Shown here: one piece after another, positions 1 through 6,531 of the stretch
Layout: each line of letters opens with the position of its first letter
Position numbering within the stretch: position 1 is the first letter of the stretch
DNA from: an uncultured Clostridium sp.
GTDB taxonomy: Bacteria > Bacillota > Clostridia > TANB77 > CAG-508
Assembly: GCA_900556695.1 (NCBI GenBank)
Contig: USQA01000007.1
Coordinates: 1-16,351 of the forward strand
Reading direction: 5' to 3'
Length of the DNA: 16,351 nt
The notes under the pieces: generated by a model
What the model was told of the DNA's origin: nothing
Database searches by the model: none
What the model saw: the letters and a program-made list of their open reading frames with translations, nothing else
Made by a program: the position numbers and the translations under genes

Positions 1-19
1 CTATATGTACAAATTTCAT
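1..19 (-). CDS. 5' end of an unidentified gene running off the left edge
   Basis: An ATG at 17-19 on the minus strand lies six bases after an AGGAG ribosome binding site (26-30), and the frame stays open to the window edge. Only six codons are visible (MKFVHI), so no product can be named. It follows the conjugation coupling gene on the same strand but sits beyond that gene's terminator, so it probably has its own promoter in the AT-rich stretch 20-163. I saw no convincing -35/-10 pair there. Confidence 0.4.
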
Positions 20-163
20 ATTTTTCTCCTATTCTGAAAATATTAAATCTTAAATATTATCTTAAATCTATTATTTTTAGATATTTTTACAAAATAAATT
101 TTACTATATTTTTTTGTTTTTAGCAATATTTTAGCAAAAATATTTTCGCATTAATAAAATTTT

Positions 164-194
164 AAAAGCCATTGGCAAATGCCTATGGCTTTTT
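164..194 (-). terminator. Rho-independent terminator after the coupling-protein gene
   Basis: AAAAGCCAT (164-172) pairs with ATGGCTTTT (186-194). After one mismatch the stem continues as GGCA/TGCC around a two-base loop. Read on the minus strand it is followed by a T-rich run and lies 17 bases past the VirD4-like stop codon. The plus strand also has a T run after it, so it may work in both directions. Confidence 0.7.
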
Positions 195-211
195 ACTTAT
201 ATAATATTTTA

Positions 212-2240
212 TTAATTATCATCTAACGGTCCAAATAATTCATCAAATTTTGCTTCTAATTCTTTTTGTAAATCATACATTTCATCTTCATTATCTTGTG
301 GCAATATTGGTGCCTTTCCTTCAAAATCATTTAAGTCTAATGTTTGTACTGGTGCTTCTTTTTCTTGATTATTTTCTACAGAATTATTTGTATTTTCCAT
401 TTCTGGTTTTGTTTGATTATTTACTGAATCATCATCAAATAAATCATCTAATGATTCAACTTTTAAATTTTGTACTTTTTTTTCATCTTTTTCTTCTACA
501 TATGGATTGTATGGATTATATTTTCTCCATGTTCCTCTATCTATCTCACCAATATCATTGTGACTAATTTCGCACATTGCCATTTTCTTTGCCATTGGAT
601 GCTTAAAATAGTAAAATTTATTTGCTTTTACTGGTTTTATTCCTTTTTCAAATATAATACATTGATCATTGTCTAGTCTTCTAAGTTCATCTGGTGTCAT
701 CAGTGCTCTTGCCATTACTTGGTCTGACACACTTTTTCCTGTTTTCCAGTTTTGTCTATCTCTATTAATTGATATACTATCTCTTTCTATTGTTTTTTCA
801 CCTAATGCTTTAGAGAAATATTCAACTGTTTTAAATGAGTTACTTCCTAAAAATACATGTGTATCACAGTTACCCATTATTGTTTCATAAGATTTCTCAT
901 ATACTGCTTCCAATTGATCTATATTTTGTAAAATTACACTAAATGATATTTTTCTACTTCTTGATGTTGAAATCTTTTTATCAAAATCTGGTATTTTACC
1001 AATATTGGCAAACTCATCTAATATGAAGAATGTTTGCTCTTTTAGTTGTCCTCCATTTTGATCTGCATAATCATATAATTGTTGTATCATTTGTGAAAAG
1101 AATATTGTTAGTAAAAAATCATATGCAGTATGTGTGTCTGAAGAAATAACGTAAACTGCTGTCTTCTTGTTTCCTATTTCTTCAAAATCTATTGTATCTG
1201 TTGATGTTAATTCTGCAATTTCTTTAGAATCAAATTTTCCTAATTTTGATTGCAAAGAACTTAATATTGATCCATATGTTTTCTCTGGTGCTATTTCTAT
1301 AGATTTATAGTACATTCTAGCAGGATGATCATATGGAAGTTGACTTATTAATTCTGTAAGTAAATTACTTCCTCCATTGTTGTTAGCTGCTCTTACAAGT
1401 TCTGCACAACTTGCTAGGTTTTGCTCTTCTTCTGGTCTTGTTGCTATTAAATAATATATTAATGCTTTTAATAACATCTCTGCCATATCATCCCAATATG
1501 GATCTGATTTTCCACTTTCTGATTGTTGACCTTTTACTATTGTATTTGCTATAACATCAACATCTAATTCTGATGATATATGCATTAAAGGATTGTATCC
1601 ATCACTATATTGAGGTCTAACTAAATTTAATACTTTTATTTCATATCCTTGTTGTTTTAAATATCCTGCAGTTCTATCATACAATTCACCTTTTGGATCA
1701 GTAAATACATATGACCCTAAACATTGGTATGCATTTGGTATTGAATATGATGCTGATTTACCAGATCCTGATCCGTCCTACTACCAAAACATTAACATTT
1801 CCTCTTTTATCAACTGGTAAATAATTGTTTTCTGCAAGTACAATACCTTTATTTCTATCTAATATTTTATATTGTTCTCCTCTTTGGCTCCAGTCACTTG
1901 ATCCATGTTCAATATCAGAATATTCATTTTTAGGCGCTGATCTTGCAAATCCTATAAAGAAAAATATTGCATAAAATATCGTTACTACCAATAGTGTAGA
2001 AAAGTACCCACTTGCTGCTCCACTTGTAAATACTTTTCCAAATGTTTTTAATGGGCTAGATATTGAATTTGTAAATGTTTCTATAAATACTTCAAAATCC
2101 ATAGTTCCATTTACTTTTGCCATATATGAACTATATGCCATTGGCGAAACAAGTACTATGGCTATAAATATCCATAGTACTCCAAATATAATAAAGTTTT
2201 TTCTATTTCTTCTTATTGCACCCTCTATTTTGTAGTTCAA
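212..2240 (-). pseudogene. VirD4/TraG-type conjugation coupling ATPase, frameshifted in Walker A
   Basis: Type IV coupling proteins are membrane ATPases that bring the relaxase-DNA complex to the conjugative secretion channel. The first part (2240-1758, 160 residues) has two membrane segments at about residues 17-40 and 78-98 and ends out of frame at VVGRIRIW. Removing one base (G on the plus strand at about 1775) joins it to the lower part and restores VVGGSGSGKS, a textbook Walker A, followed by TDPKGELYDRT. The joined frame is 675 residues, a usual length for the family. The lower part (about 212-1775) carries the Walker B region ILDEFANIGKIPDF and the TraG-type stretch GNCDTHVFLGS, and ends in an acidic, Gln/Asn-rich tail. 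The start is TTG at 2240 behind AGGTGAT. A second TTG at 1684 could start the lower part, but it would lack Walker A. No other stop interrupts about 675 codons, so the break is recent or a sequencing error. Confidence 0.85.
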
Positions 2241-2262
2241 TTAAATCACCTACTCTTTTGTA

Positions 2263-2517
2263 TTATCTATCTTGTTCATTATCTTGTGTTTTTGTTTCTT
2301 TATTAGGCATACCACCATTTTCTGCTTTTATAGTTACTCCTTGAGTTAATTCTGTACTTAAAATACTTCTTACTTCTTGTCCTTTAACTGCAGATGTTGC
2401 ATTTTTCTTTTTATTATTCTTTTTGTCCATAACAAAGATTTGTTTCATATCAACTGGAGCAATAATGAAATTAAACATTCCTTGTTGTCCATTCGATACT
2501 TGTTGTTCAACTGCCAT
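2263..2517 (-). CDS. 84-aa protein of unknown function in the conjugation operon
   Basis: I do not recognise this protein. It starts at ATG 2517 behind GGGAGGAG, a ribosome binding site that abuts the stop codon of the upstream 172-aa gene, so the two are probably translationally coupled. It ends 22 bases before the TTG start of the VirD4-like gene. The N-terminal half (to about residue 30) is mildly hydrophobic (MFNFIIAPVDMKQIFVMD). It is followed by a lysine/asparagine cluster (KKNNKKKN) and a polar, probably disordered tail ending NKETKTQDNEQDR. There is no signal peptide and no clear membrane segment. Its position suggests an accessory role in conjugation, but that rests only on neighbourhood. 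Confidence 0.75.
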   Translation of the reverse strand: MAVEQQVSNGQQGMFNFIIAPVDMKQIFVMDKKNNKKKNATSAVKGQEVRSILSTELTQGVTIKAENGGMPNKETKTQDNEQDR

Positions 2518-2531
2518 TGCAATTCTCCTCC

Positions 2532-3050
2532 CTATTTTCCATCTCTTATTTCGAATGCGAAATAAGATTTATATGGTTTCAACTTACATTTCCCTTTTAC
2601 TTCATTTGTTTCTTCATCAAAATAAAGCGTTGGCTTTACTTCTTCTGTGGTTTCTGGGTCTATAATTGATATAGGTCTCTTTAAATTTGGTGTATATGTA
2701 AACTCTTTATATTGTAATTCTTGTTCTGAATATATAGTGTCAAATTTAAAAGGTGTTGGTCTTTTTGTTATTTTCACCTCATCACCTAATAAAATTCCTG
2801 TGTTAATAACTACTTTATCTTTTGCAAAAGAAAAAATAGCTAATTGATTTCCCTCTTTCTGAGGGTTATTAACGTAAAAAGTTTTTCTATTAAGATTTCC
2901 TACGAATTCTTCTGTATGATCTAATCTTTCAACAGTAAATTTTGGATAATCTTTTAAAAATTCCTTTTCTGTTTTATTAACTTGATATATTACAGTTTTT
3001 ACTCCTTCTGGATCTGTTATACTAAAGTGTTTTCCTTGTATATTATCCAT
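2532..3050 (-). CDS. 172-aa protein of unknown function, first gene of the conjugation operon
   Basis: I do not recognise this protein. The start at 3050 has an excellent AGGAGGTGAGGTG leader and lies about 60 bases after a consensus promoter. It is soluble in appearance, with no signal peptide or membrane segment. It is rich in short beta-strand-like stretches with many Lys, Glu and Thr residues (for example GKHFSITDPEGVKTVIYQVN near the N terminus and KLKPYKSYFAFEIRDGK at the C terminus). The repeated ITDPEG and IIDPETTEE phrases at about residues 11-16 and 130-138 hint at two related beta-rich halves. As the first gene under a palindromic operator it could be a regulator, but I see no helix-turn-helix, so an accessory role is only an inference. 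Confidence 0.75.
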   Translation of the reverse strand: MDNIQGKHFSITDPEGVKTVIYQVNKTEKEFLKDYPKFTVERLDHTEEFVGNLNRKTFYVNNPQKEGNQLAIFSFAKDKVVINTGILLGDEVKITKRPTPFKFDTIYSEQELQYKEFTYTPNLKRPISIIDPETTEEVKPTLYFDEETNEVKGKCKLKPYKSYFAFEIRDGK

Positions 3051-3102
3051 TTTTACACCTCACCTCTATGTTTCCTAATCCATAGCTTATCATTTGTCTT
3101 AT

Positions 3103-3132
3103 CACTATCTTTAATTATAACTAAAAATAGTG
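3103..3132. promoter_or_regulatory. Putative 30-bp palindromic operator over the -10 element
   Basis: The plus-strand half CACTATCTTTAATTA (3103-3117) and the half TAACTAAAAATAGTG (3118-3132) are reverse complements at 13 of 15 positions with no spacer. The dyad centre falls inside the TATAAT box, so a dimeric protein bound here would block RNA polymerase. The repressor is not recognisable in this window. A plus-strand TTTTT follows, but no gene is read in that direction, so a terminator role is less likely. Confidence 0.6.
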
Positions 3133-3142
3133 TTTTTGTCAA
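3114..3142 (-). promoter_or_regulatory. Consensus sigma-A promoter of the conjugation operon
   Basis: On the minus strand TTGACA (3142-3137) and TATAAT (3119-3114) are separated by exactly 17 bases. Both hexamers match the consensus perfectly. The expected start of transcription is near 3107, giving a leader of about 57 bases before the 172-aa gene. Such a strong promoter on a transfer module normally needs a repressor, which fits the palindrome overlapping the -10 element. Confidence 0.8.
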
Positions 3143-3157
3143 TACAAGTCTACATAA

Positions 3158-4033
3158 TTATTTTGCTCTAGGATTAAATTTTGATATTTTACTAAATTCC
3201 TCAAACATCTTATATTCTTTTTCAGTAAGATTTCTAGGAACTACTATTTTTACTTCTGCTATTAAATCTCCTCTTGTATTATTATCTATCTTATAACCTT
3301 TTCCTGGTATTTTTATTTTTTCTCCACTTTGTATTCCTTGTGGTATGTATATTTTTGTTTCTTCATCAATCGCATCTACATTAGCTCTTGTTCCTAATGC
3401 CGCTTCCCACGGTGTTAAAAGTAAGTCTGTATAAATATCATGTCCTTTTAATTTGAATTTCTTATCATTTTTAATATTAATTTTTATGTATAAATCTCCA
3501 TTTTTACCACCATTTTTGCCATTTTTTCCTTGACCTATTAATCTGATTTTTTCGCCATTTCTTATTCCTTTTGGTATTGTAAATGTATATGTTTTTATTT
3601 CTCCCTCTGGTGTTTTCAATGAGATTTGTTTTTCTACTCCATTAAATGCTTCATATATACTTGTATCTATTTGTGTATTTATATTTTCTCCTCTTATTTG
3701 GGTTTTCTTAGGATTCTTTTGAGATTTATTATCATTTACATTTCCCAAAAACATATTTACAATTGTTTCTTTCTTCTCTTTATTTGTAAATGCTTTTTGT
3801 CCTTTACCAAAATGTGAATTCCATACCCTATCATACTTTCTTTTTGATGATGGAATAGATAATATTTTATATGCTTCATTTATGTCTTTTATTTTTTCTT
3901 CTGCCAAATTATCTCCTACATTTAAATCCGGATGATATTTTTTAGCAGCAGCTCTATATGCTAATTTTATTTCATCTATTGAAACTCGGCTTGTCTCTAG
4001 GCCTAATATCTTATAATAATTCTTAAAAACCAT
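3158..4033 (-). CDS. DnaJ/CbpA-type J-domain co-chaperone without zinc finger
   Basis: J-proteins stimulate the ATPase of DnaK (Hsp70) and hand it unfolded clients. From the chosen start the protein has 291 residues. The J domain spans about 4-70, with YKILGL at its start, the essential HPD at 34-36 and the closing KRKYDRVW. A lysine-rich linker follows (about 75-120). Two DnaJ C-terminal substrate-binding domains follow, with YEAFNGVEKQI and GEKIRLIGQGKNG in the first and KIYIPQGIQSGEKIKIPGKGY in the second. No cysteine-rich zinc finger and no clear Gly/Phe region are present, so it resembles CbpA rather than DnaJ proper. The open frame extends to 4093, but GGGAGG lies nine bases before the ATG at 4033 and an extended -10 lies at 4065-4073, so the shorter start is preferred. 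Confidence 0.88.
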   Translation of the reverse strand: MVFKNYYKILGLETSRVSIDEIKLAYRAAAKKYHPDLNVGDNLAEEKIKDINEAYKILSIPSSKRKYDRVWNSHFGKGQKAFTNKEKKETIVNMFLGNVNDNKSQKNPKKTQIRGENINTQIDTSIYEAFNGVEKQISLKTPEGEIKTYTFTIPKGIRNGEKIRLIGQGKNGKNGGKNGDLYIKINIKNDKKFKLKGHDIYTDLLLTPWEAALGTRANVDAIDEETKIYIPQGIQSGEKIKIPGKGYKIDNNTRGDLIAEVKIVVPRNLTEKEYKMFEEFSKISKFNPRAK

Positions 4034-4064
4034 TTCATACATCCTCCCATAAATAGGTAAAGTT

Positions 4065-4073
4065 ATTATATCA
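4065..4073 (-). promoter_or_regulatory. Extended -10 promoter for the J-domain gene
   Basis: TGATATAAT on the minus strand is a perfect extended -10 (TGN plus TATAAT). No good -35 is found 17 bases upstream. The expected transcript start near 4058 leaves a leader of about 25 bases and supports the internal ATG at 4033 as the true start. Confidence 0.5.
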
Positions 4074-4081
4074 TAAAATAT

Positions 4082-4112
4082 AAAAAAATCCATAGTTTTT
4101 ATGGATTTTTTT
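4082..4112. terminator. Bidirectional terminator upstream of the J-domain gene
   Basis: AAAAAAATCCAT (4082-4093) and ATGGATTTTTTT (4101-4112) form a 12-bp perfect stem with a 7-base loop. Its A and T tails give a U run on either strand. On the minus strand it would stop readthrough from the spore protein gene before the J-domain gene's own promoter. Confidence 0.7.
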
Positions 4113-4221
4113 AATCTTATATAACTTTATTTTTTCTTTTATCTTTACTTTAATTATTTTTTATATCTAATTATGTTTTTTGTTAATCTTTATTAATCTT
4201 TTATATTTTAATTTAAAATAA

Positions 4222-4257
4222 GCATTAGCAATATCAAAACAAAAATATAGCTAATGC
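4222..4257 (-). terminator. Likely terminator of the small spore protein gene
   Basis: GCATTAGC (4222-4229) and GCTAATGC (4250-4257) form an 8-bp perfect stem with a 20-base AT-rich loop. Read on the minus strand it is followed by TTATTTTAAATT. It lies about 45 bases past the stop of the spore protein gene. The large loop makes it weaker than the hairpin at 4082-4112. Confidence 0.5.
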
Positions 4258-4303
4258 CTATTTAAGCAAATTATAATCTTATTTAATTAATTTTTAAAAA
4301 TAA

Positions 4304-4483
4304 CTATTTGTTTTCTACTGATCTATTAGCTATTTCTATAGCTTTTTTTACAATATTACCACAGTTTTTAGATGATACATTAGCCCAACTTCCTCCATCT
4401 TGCTTAACTTGATCATATACACCTAATTCTTTAGCTATTTCCTCTCTTAAATTTTTAGATATTAATTTACTATTTCTAGACAT
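4304..4483 (-). CDS. Alpha/beta-type small acid-soluble spore protein (SASP), divergent
   Basis: SASPs coat spore DNA, hold it in an A-like form and protect it from UV and heat, and are degraded at germination by the GPR protease. The 59-residue protein has the family layout: a short polar N terminus, then LREEIAKELGV, which matches the conserved (K)YEIA-ELGV segment containing the GPR cleavage site, then a linker, then the second helix CGNIVKKAIEIAN in place of the usual GGxxxKRMIExAE. The open frame extends to 4519, but AAGGAGG lies five bases before the ATG at 4483, so that start is preferred. The second conserved glycine pair is replaced (NCGN) and a cysteine is present, so this is a divergent member. 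The gene stands alone with its own probable terminator. It is probably expressed in the forespore, but I could not make out a convincing sigma-G promoter. Confidence 0.75.
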   Translation of the reverse strand: MSRNSKLISKNLREEIAKELGVYDQVKQDGGSWANVSSKNCGNIVKKAIEIANRSVENK

Positions 4484-4636
4484 AACATCCTCCTTGTAAT
4501 CTTTTTTCAAAGATCTCATATAATTAAATAATTAGAAAAAAACTTTATTAAAAATTTAATTCTAATTATATTATTAGCATTTTTTTATTAATTATTTGAC
4601 ATTTTTTTTACATATATATAATTTTTTAACAAAATA

Positions 4637-4645
4637 TGATATAAT
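4637..4645 (+). promoter_or_regulatory. Extended -10 promoter for the VanW-domain gene
   Basis: TGATATAAT is a perfect extended -10 lying about 30 bases before the start codon. A TTGACA at 4596-4601 is too far upstream to pair with it. That TTGACA could instead pair with TATAAT at 4617-4622 across a short 15-base spacer, so two overlapping starts are possible. Confidence 0.5.
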
Positions 4646-4674
4646 AAATTAGATATTCACAAAAGGAGTTTATA

Positions 4675-6249
4675 ATGAACGTTAAAGAGAAAAACGAAAA
4701 TTTGATTACAACCAAAAACAATGAAAATGATAAAAACACTAGTATTATAGTTACATCTTCTCAAAACGATTTTATAGAAATAAAGAAGAATAAAATTAAT
4801 AAAAAAGAAATTTTTTCAATTTTTAAATTATTAATTATAATTTCTATAGTTATTGTTGTTACATTATTCTTAATTTTAACTTTCTATAATATGATTAATA
4901 CTAATATTATTTCTGGAGTATATATTAAAGGAATTGATGTATCTAACATGAGTAAATCTGATGCAAAATATCAGCTAGATAATTATATAAAAGACTCTCT
5001 TCCTGAAGAAATCACTCTTAAACATGGTGATTTCGAAACAACTATGTCTTTATCTCAAATCGGAACATCTTTTGATACAAAATCTGCCACTAATGCCGCT
5101 TATGATATAGGAAGACAAGATAATATTTTAAAAAATAATTTATACATATTATCAACTATGTTTGGAAGAGTTGATATTGAACCTAAAATTTCATTTGACA
5201 AAAAACAAATCACAAAAAATTTAGAGGATATATCAGCACAATTACCTGATACAGTTATTCAAAGTAGTTATTATATTGAAGATTCTAATTTAATTGTAAC
5301 ATCAGGAAAAGAAGGAAATGTTGTTGATGTTCATGCAACTATAGAATTAATAAGAAATGCCATTTCGGATTTTTCTTCTAAAGAAAAAACAGTTGAAATA
5401 GCAGTTAAAACACAACAACCAGAACCTATTGACATAGAAAAAATTTATAATGAAATACGTAAAGATCCTGTAGATGCTTCTTATACAACAGAACCTTTTA
5501 CAGTGCATCCTTCAGAAAATGGGATAGACTTTAAAATATCTATTGATGAAGCAAAAAATATAATATCTTCAGAACAAAAAGAAGAATATACTATACCTTT
5601 AAAAGTTATATATCCTAATGTTACTACTAATATGATTGGCACTGAAGCTTTTCCAGATTTATTATCAACATTTTCTACCAAATATGCTGCTAGCAACAAA
5701 AACAGAACAACAAATTTAATTTTAGCAGCAAACAAAATTAATGGAACAGTATTAATGCCTGGAGAAACATTCTCTTACAATAAAGTAGTTGGTGCAAGAA
5801 CAATTGCAGCAGGTTACAGAGAAGCTCCTATTTATGTTAAAGGTGAAGTAGTAGATGGAGTTGGAGGAGGAATTTGCCAAATAACTTCTACATTATATAA
5901 TGCAGTTGTATATGCTAACTTAGAAATAACTCAAAGAACTAACCATCAATTTGTGCCATCATATGTTACTGCAAGTAGAGACGCAACTGTTGTATATGGC
6001 TCATTAGACTTCCAATTTAAAAACAACAGAAATTATCCTATAAAATTAGTTTGCTCTGTTTCAAATGGAGTAGCAACTTTCCAAATTTTTGGATTAAAAC
6101 AAGATGACGATTGTGAAGTTCAAATAAATTCTTATGAAACAGGAAGAAGTTCAACTGCAATATATTCAGAAGCTTATAAAATATTAAAAAAAGATGGAAA
6201 AATAGTTGGTAAAGAGCTATTATCTAGAGACACATATAAAAGACATTAA
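4675..6249 (+). CDS. Membrane-anchored VanW-domain protein
   Basis: VanW-family proteins are found at the Gram-positive cell surface. Their biochemical role is unsettled, and they often combine peptidoglycan-binding-like and G5 domains. This 524-residue protein starts at ATG 4675 behind AAAGGAG. Residues 1-48 are a polar, Lys/Asn-rich cytoplasmic tail, and residues 49-72 form a single membrane anchor (FKLLIIISIVIVVTLFLILT). Residues 80-315 form an extracellular region with two repeats opening like ISGVYIKGIDVSNMSKSDA, similar to the PG-binding_4 domains of YoaR-like proteins. The VanW domain follows at about 330-475, with MPGETFSYN, VVDGVGGGICQIT (near residue 400) and the TNHQFVPSYV stretch. 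The C-terminal 45 residues look like a short G5-type end. It is a single gene ended by a strong terminator. Despite the name, there is no sign of a vancomycin-resistance cluster. Confidence 0.88.
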   Translation: MNVKEKNENLITTKNNENDKNTSIIVTSSQNDFIEIKKNKINKKEIFSIFKLLIIISIVIVVTLFLILTFYNMINTNIISGVYIKGIDVSNMSKSDAKYQLDNYIKDSLPEEITLKHGDFETTMSLSQIGTSFDTKSATNAAYDIGRQDNILKNNLYILSTMFGRVDIEPKISFDKKQITKNLEDISAQLPDTVIQSSYYIEDSNLIVTSGKEGNVVDVHATIELIRNAISDFSSKEKTVEIAVKTQQPEPIDIEKIYNEIRKDPVDASYTTEPFTVHPSENGIDFKISIDEAKNIISSEQKEEYTIPLKVIYPNVTTNMIGTEAFPDLLSTFSTKYAASNKNRTTNLILAANKINGTVLMPGETFSYNKVVGARTIAAGYREAPIYVKGEVVDGVGGGICQITSTLYNAVVYANLEITQRTNHQFVPSYVTASRDATVVYGSLDFQFKNNRNYPIKLVCSVSNGVATFQIFGLKQDDDCEVQINSYETGRSSTAIYSEAYKILKKDGKIVGKELLSRDTYKRH

Positions 6250-6252
6250 TTG

Positions 6253-6286
6253 ATTGCCACCGGGGACAGTCCTTGTGGCAATTTTT
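6253..6286 (+). terminator. Terminator of the VanW-domain gene, made from a REP-like repeat
   Basis: ATTGCCAC (6253-6260) pairs with GTGGCAAT (6275-6282), with an inner GGAC/GTCC pairing, and is followed by TTTTT. It lies three bases past the stop codon. The loop carries the GGGGAC core found in two further copies at 6477-6530, so a dispersed repeat appears to serve as the terminator. Confidence 0.75.
6254..6281 (+). repeat. REP-like GGGGAC repeat, copy 1
   Basis: The unit reads TTGCCACCGGGGACAGTCC followed by TTGTGGCAA. It is an inverted-orientation variant of the two copies at 6477-6497 and 6510-6530, differing mainly by an A for G and a T for A in the core. Similar short GGGGAC palindromes are known in clostridial genomes and are linked to REP-associated (Y1-type) transposases, from memory. 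No such transposase is in this window. Confidence 0.6.
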
Positions 6287-6301
6287 ATAATTTTAAAAAA
6301 T

Positions 6302-6442
6302 AATACAGTAATATAATGTTTTACATTCATCCCCAACTACGTAGAATATGTAAATAAAATTATGACTAACGCAAATTTTATAACATATTCTAAACTTGTC
6401 GGTCCCCACAGCATTCATTTAAAAACATTATATTACTGTATT
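6302..6442. repeat. 141-bp imperfect palindrome (MITE-like or structured RNA)
   Basis: Terminal arms 6302-6322 and 6422-6442 are perfect 21-base inverted repeats (inner ends TAATGTTTT and AAAACATTA). Inside, TAGAATATGT (6342-6351) pairs with ACATATTCTA (6383-6392) and ATAAAATT (6354-6361) with AATTTTAT (6374-6381), leaving a 12-base apical loop. The unpaired sides (6323-6341 and 6393-6421) both contain CATTCAT and CCCC. It is non-coding in all frames and lies in the convergent gap between the VanW-domain gene and ypeB. Confidence 0.65.
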
Positions 6443-6476
6443 TTATTATATTTAAATTAATTTTCATTGTTGCTCC

Positions 6477-6530
6477 AAGGTCCGTCCCCAGTGGCAACTT
6501 TGTGCCAAAAAGGTCCGTCCCCAGTGGCAA
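6477..6530 (-). repeat. Two tandem REP-like GGGGAC repeats, copies 2 and 3
   Basis: The same 21-base unit occurs at 6477-6497 and 6510-6530. On the minus strand it begins TTGCCACTGGGGACGGACC. The outer copy also carries TGCCA/TGGCA arms (6503-6507 and 6525-6529), giving a hairpin right after the ypeB stop codon. They point towards copy 1, so the whole gap 6254-6530 is bounded by inverted copies. They may act as the ypeB terminator. Confidence 0.65.
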
Positions 6531-6531
6531 T

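Noticed and set aside
20..163. Short direct repeats (TTGCTAAAA twice on the minus strand; CTTAAAT repeats) in the left-end gap
   Set aside because: They are short and AT-rich, with spacing that fits no known origin or array. Chance is likely in such DNA.
4675..6249. VanW-domain gene as a sign of glycopeptide resistance
   Set aside because: No vanH, vanA/B ligase, vanX or two-component regulator is nearby. VanW domains are common in Clostridia surface proteins unrelated to resistance.
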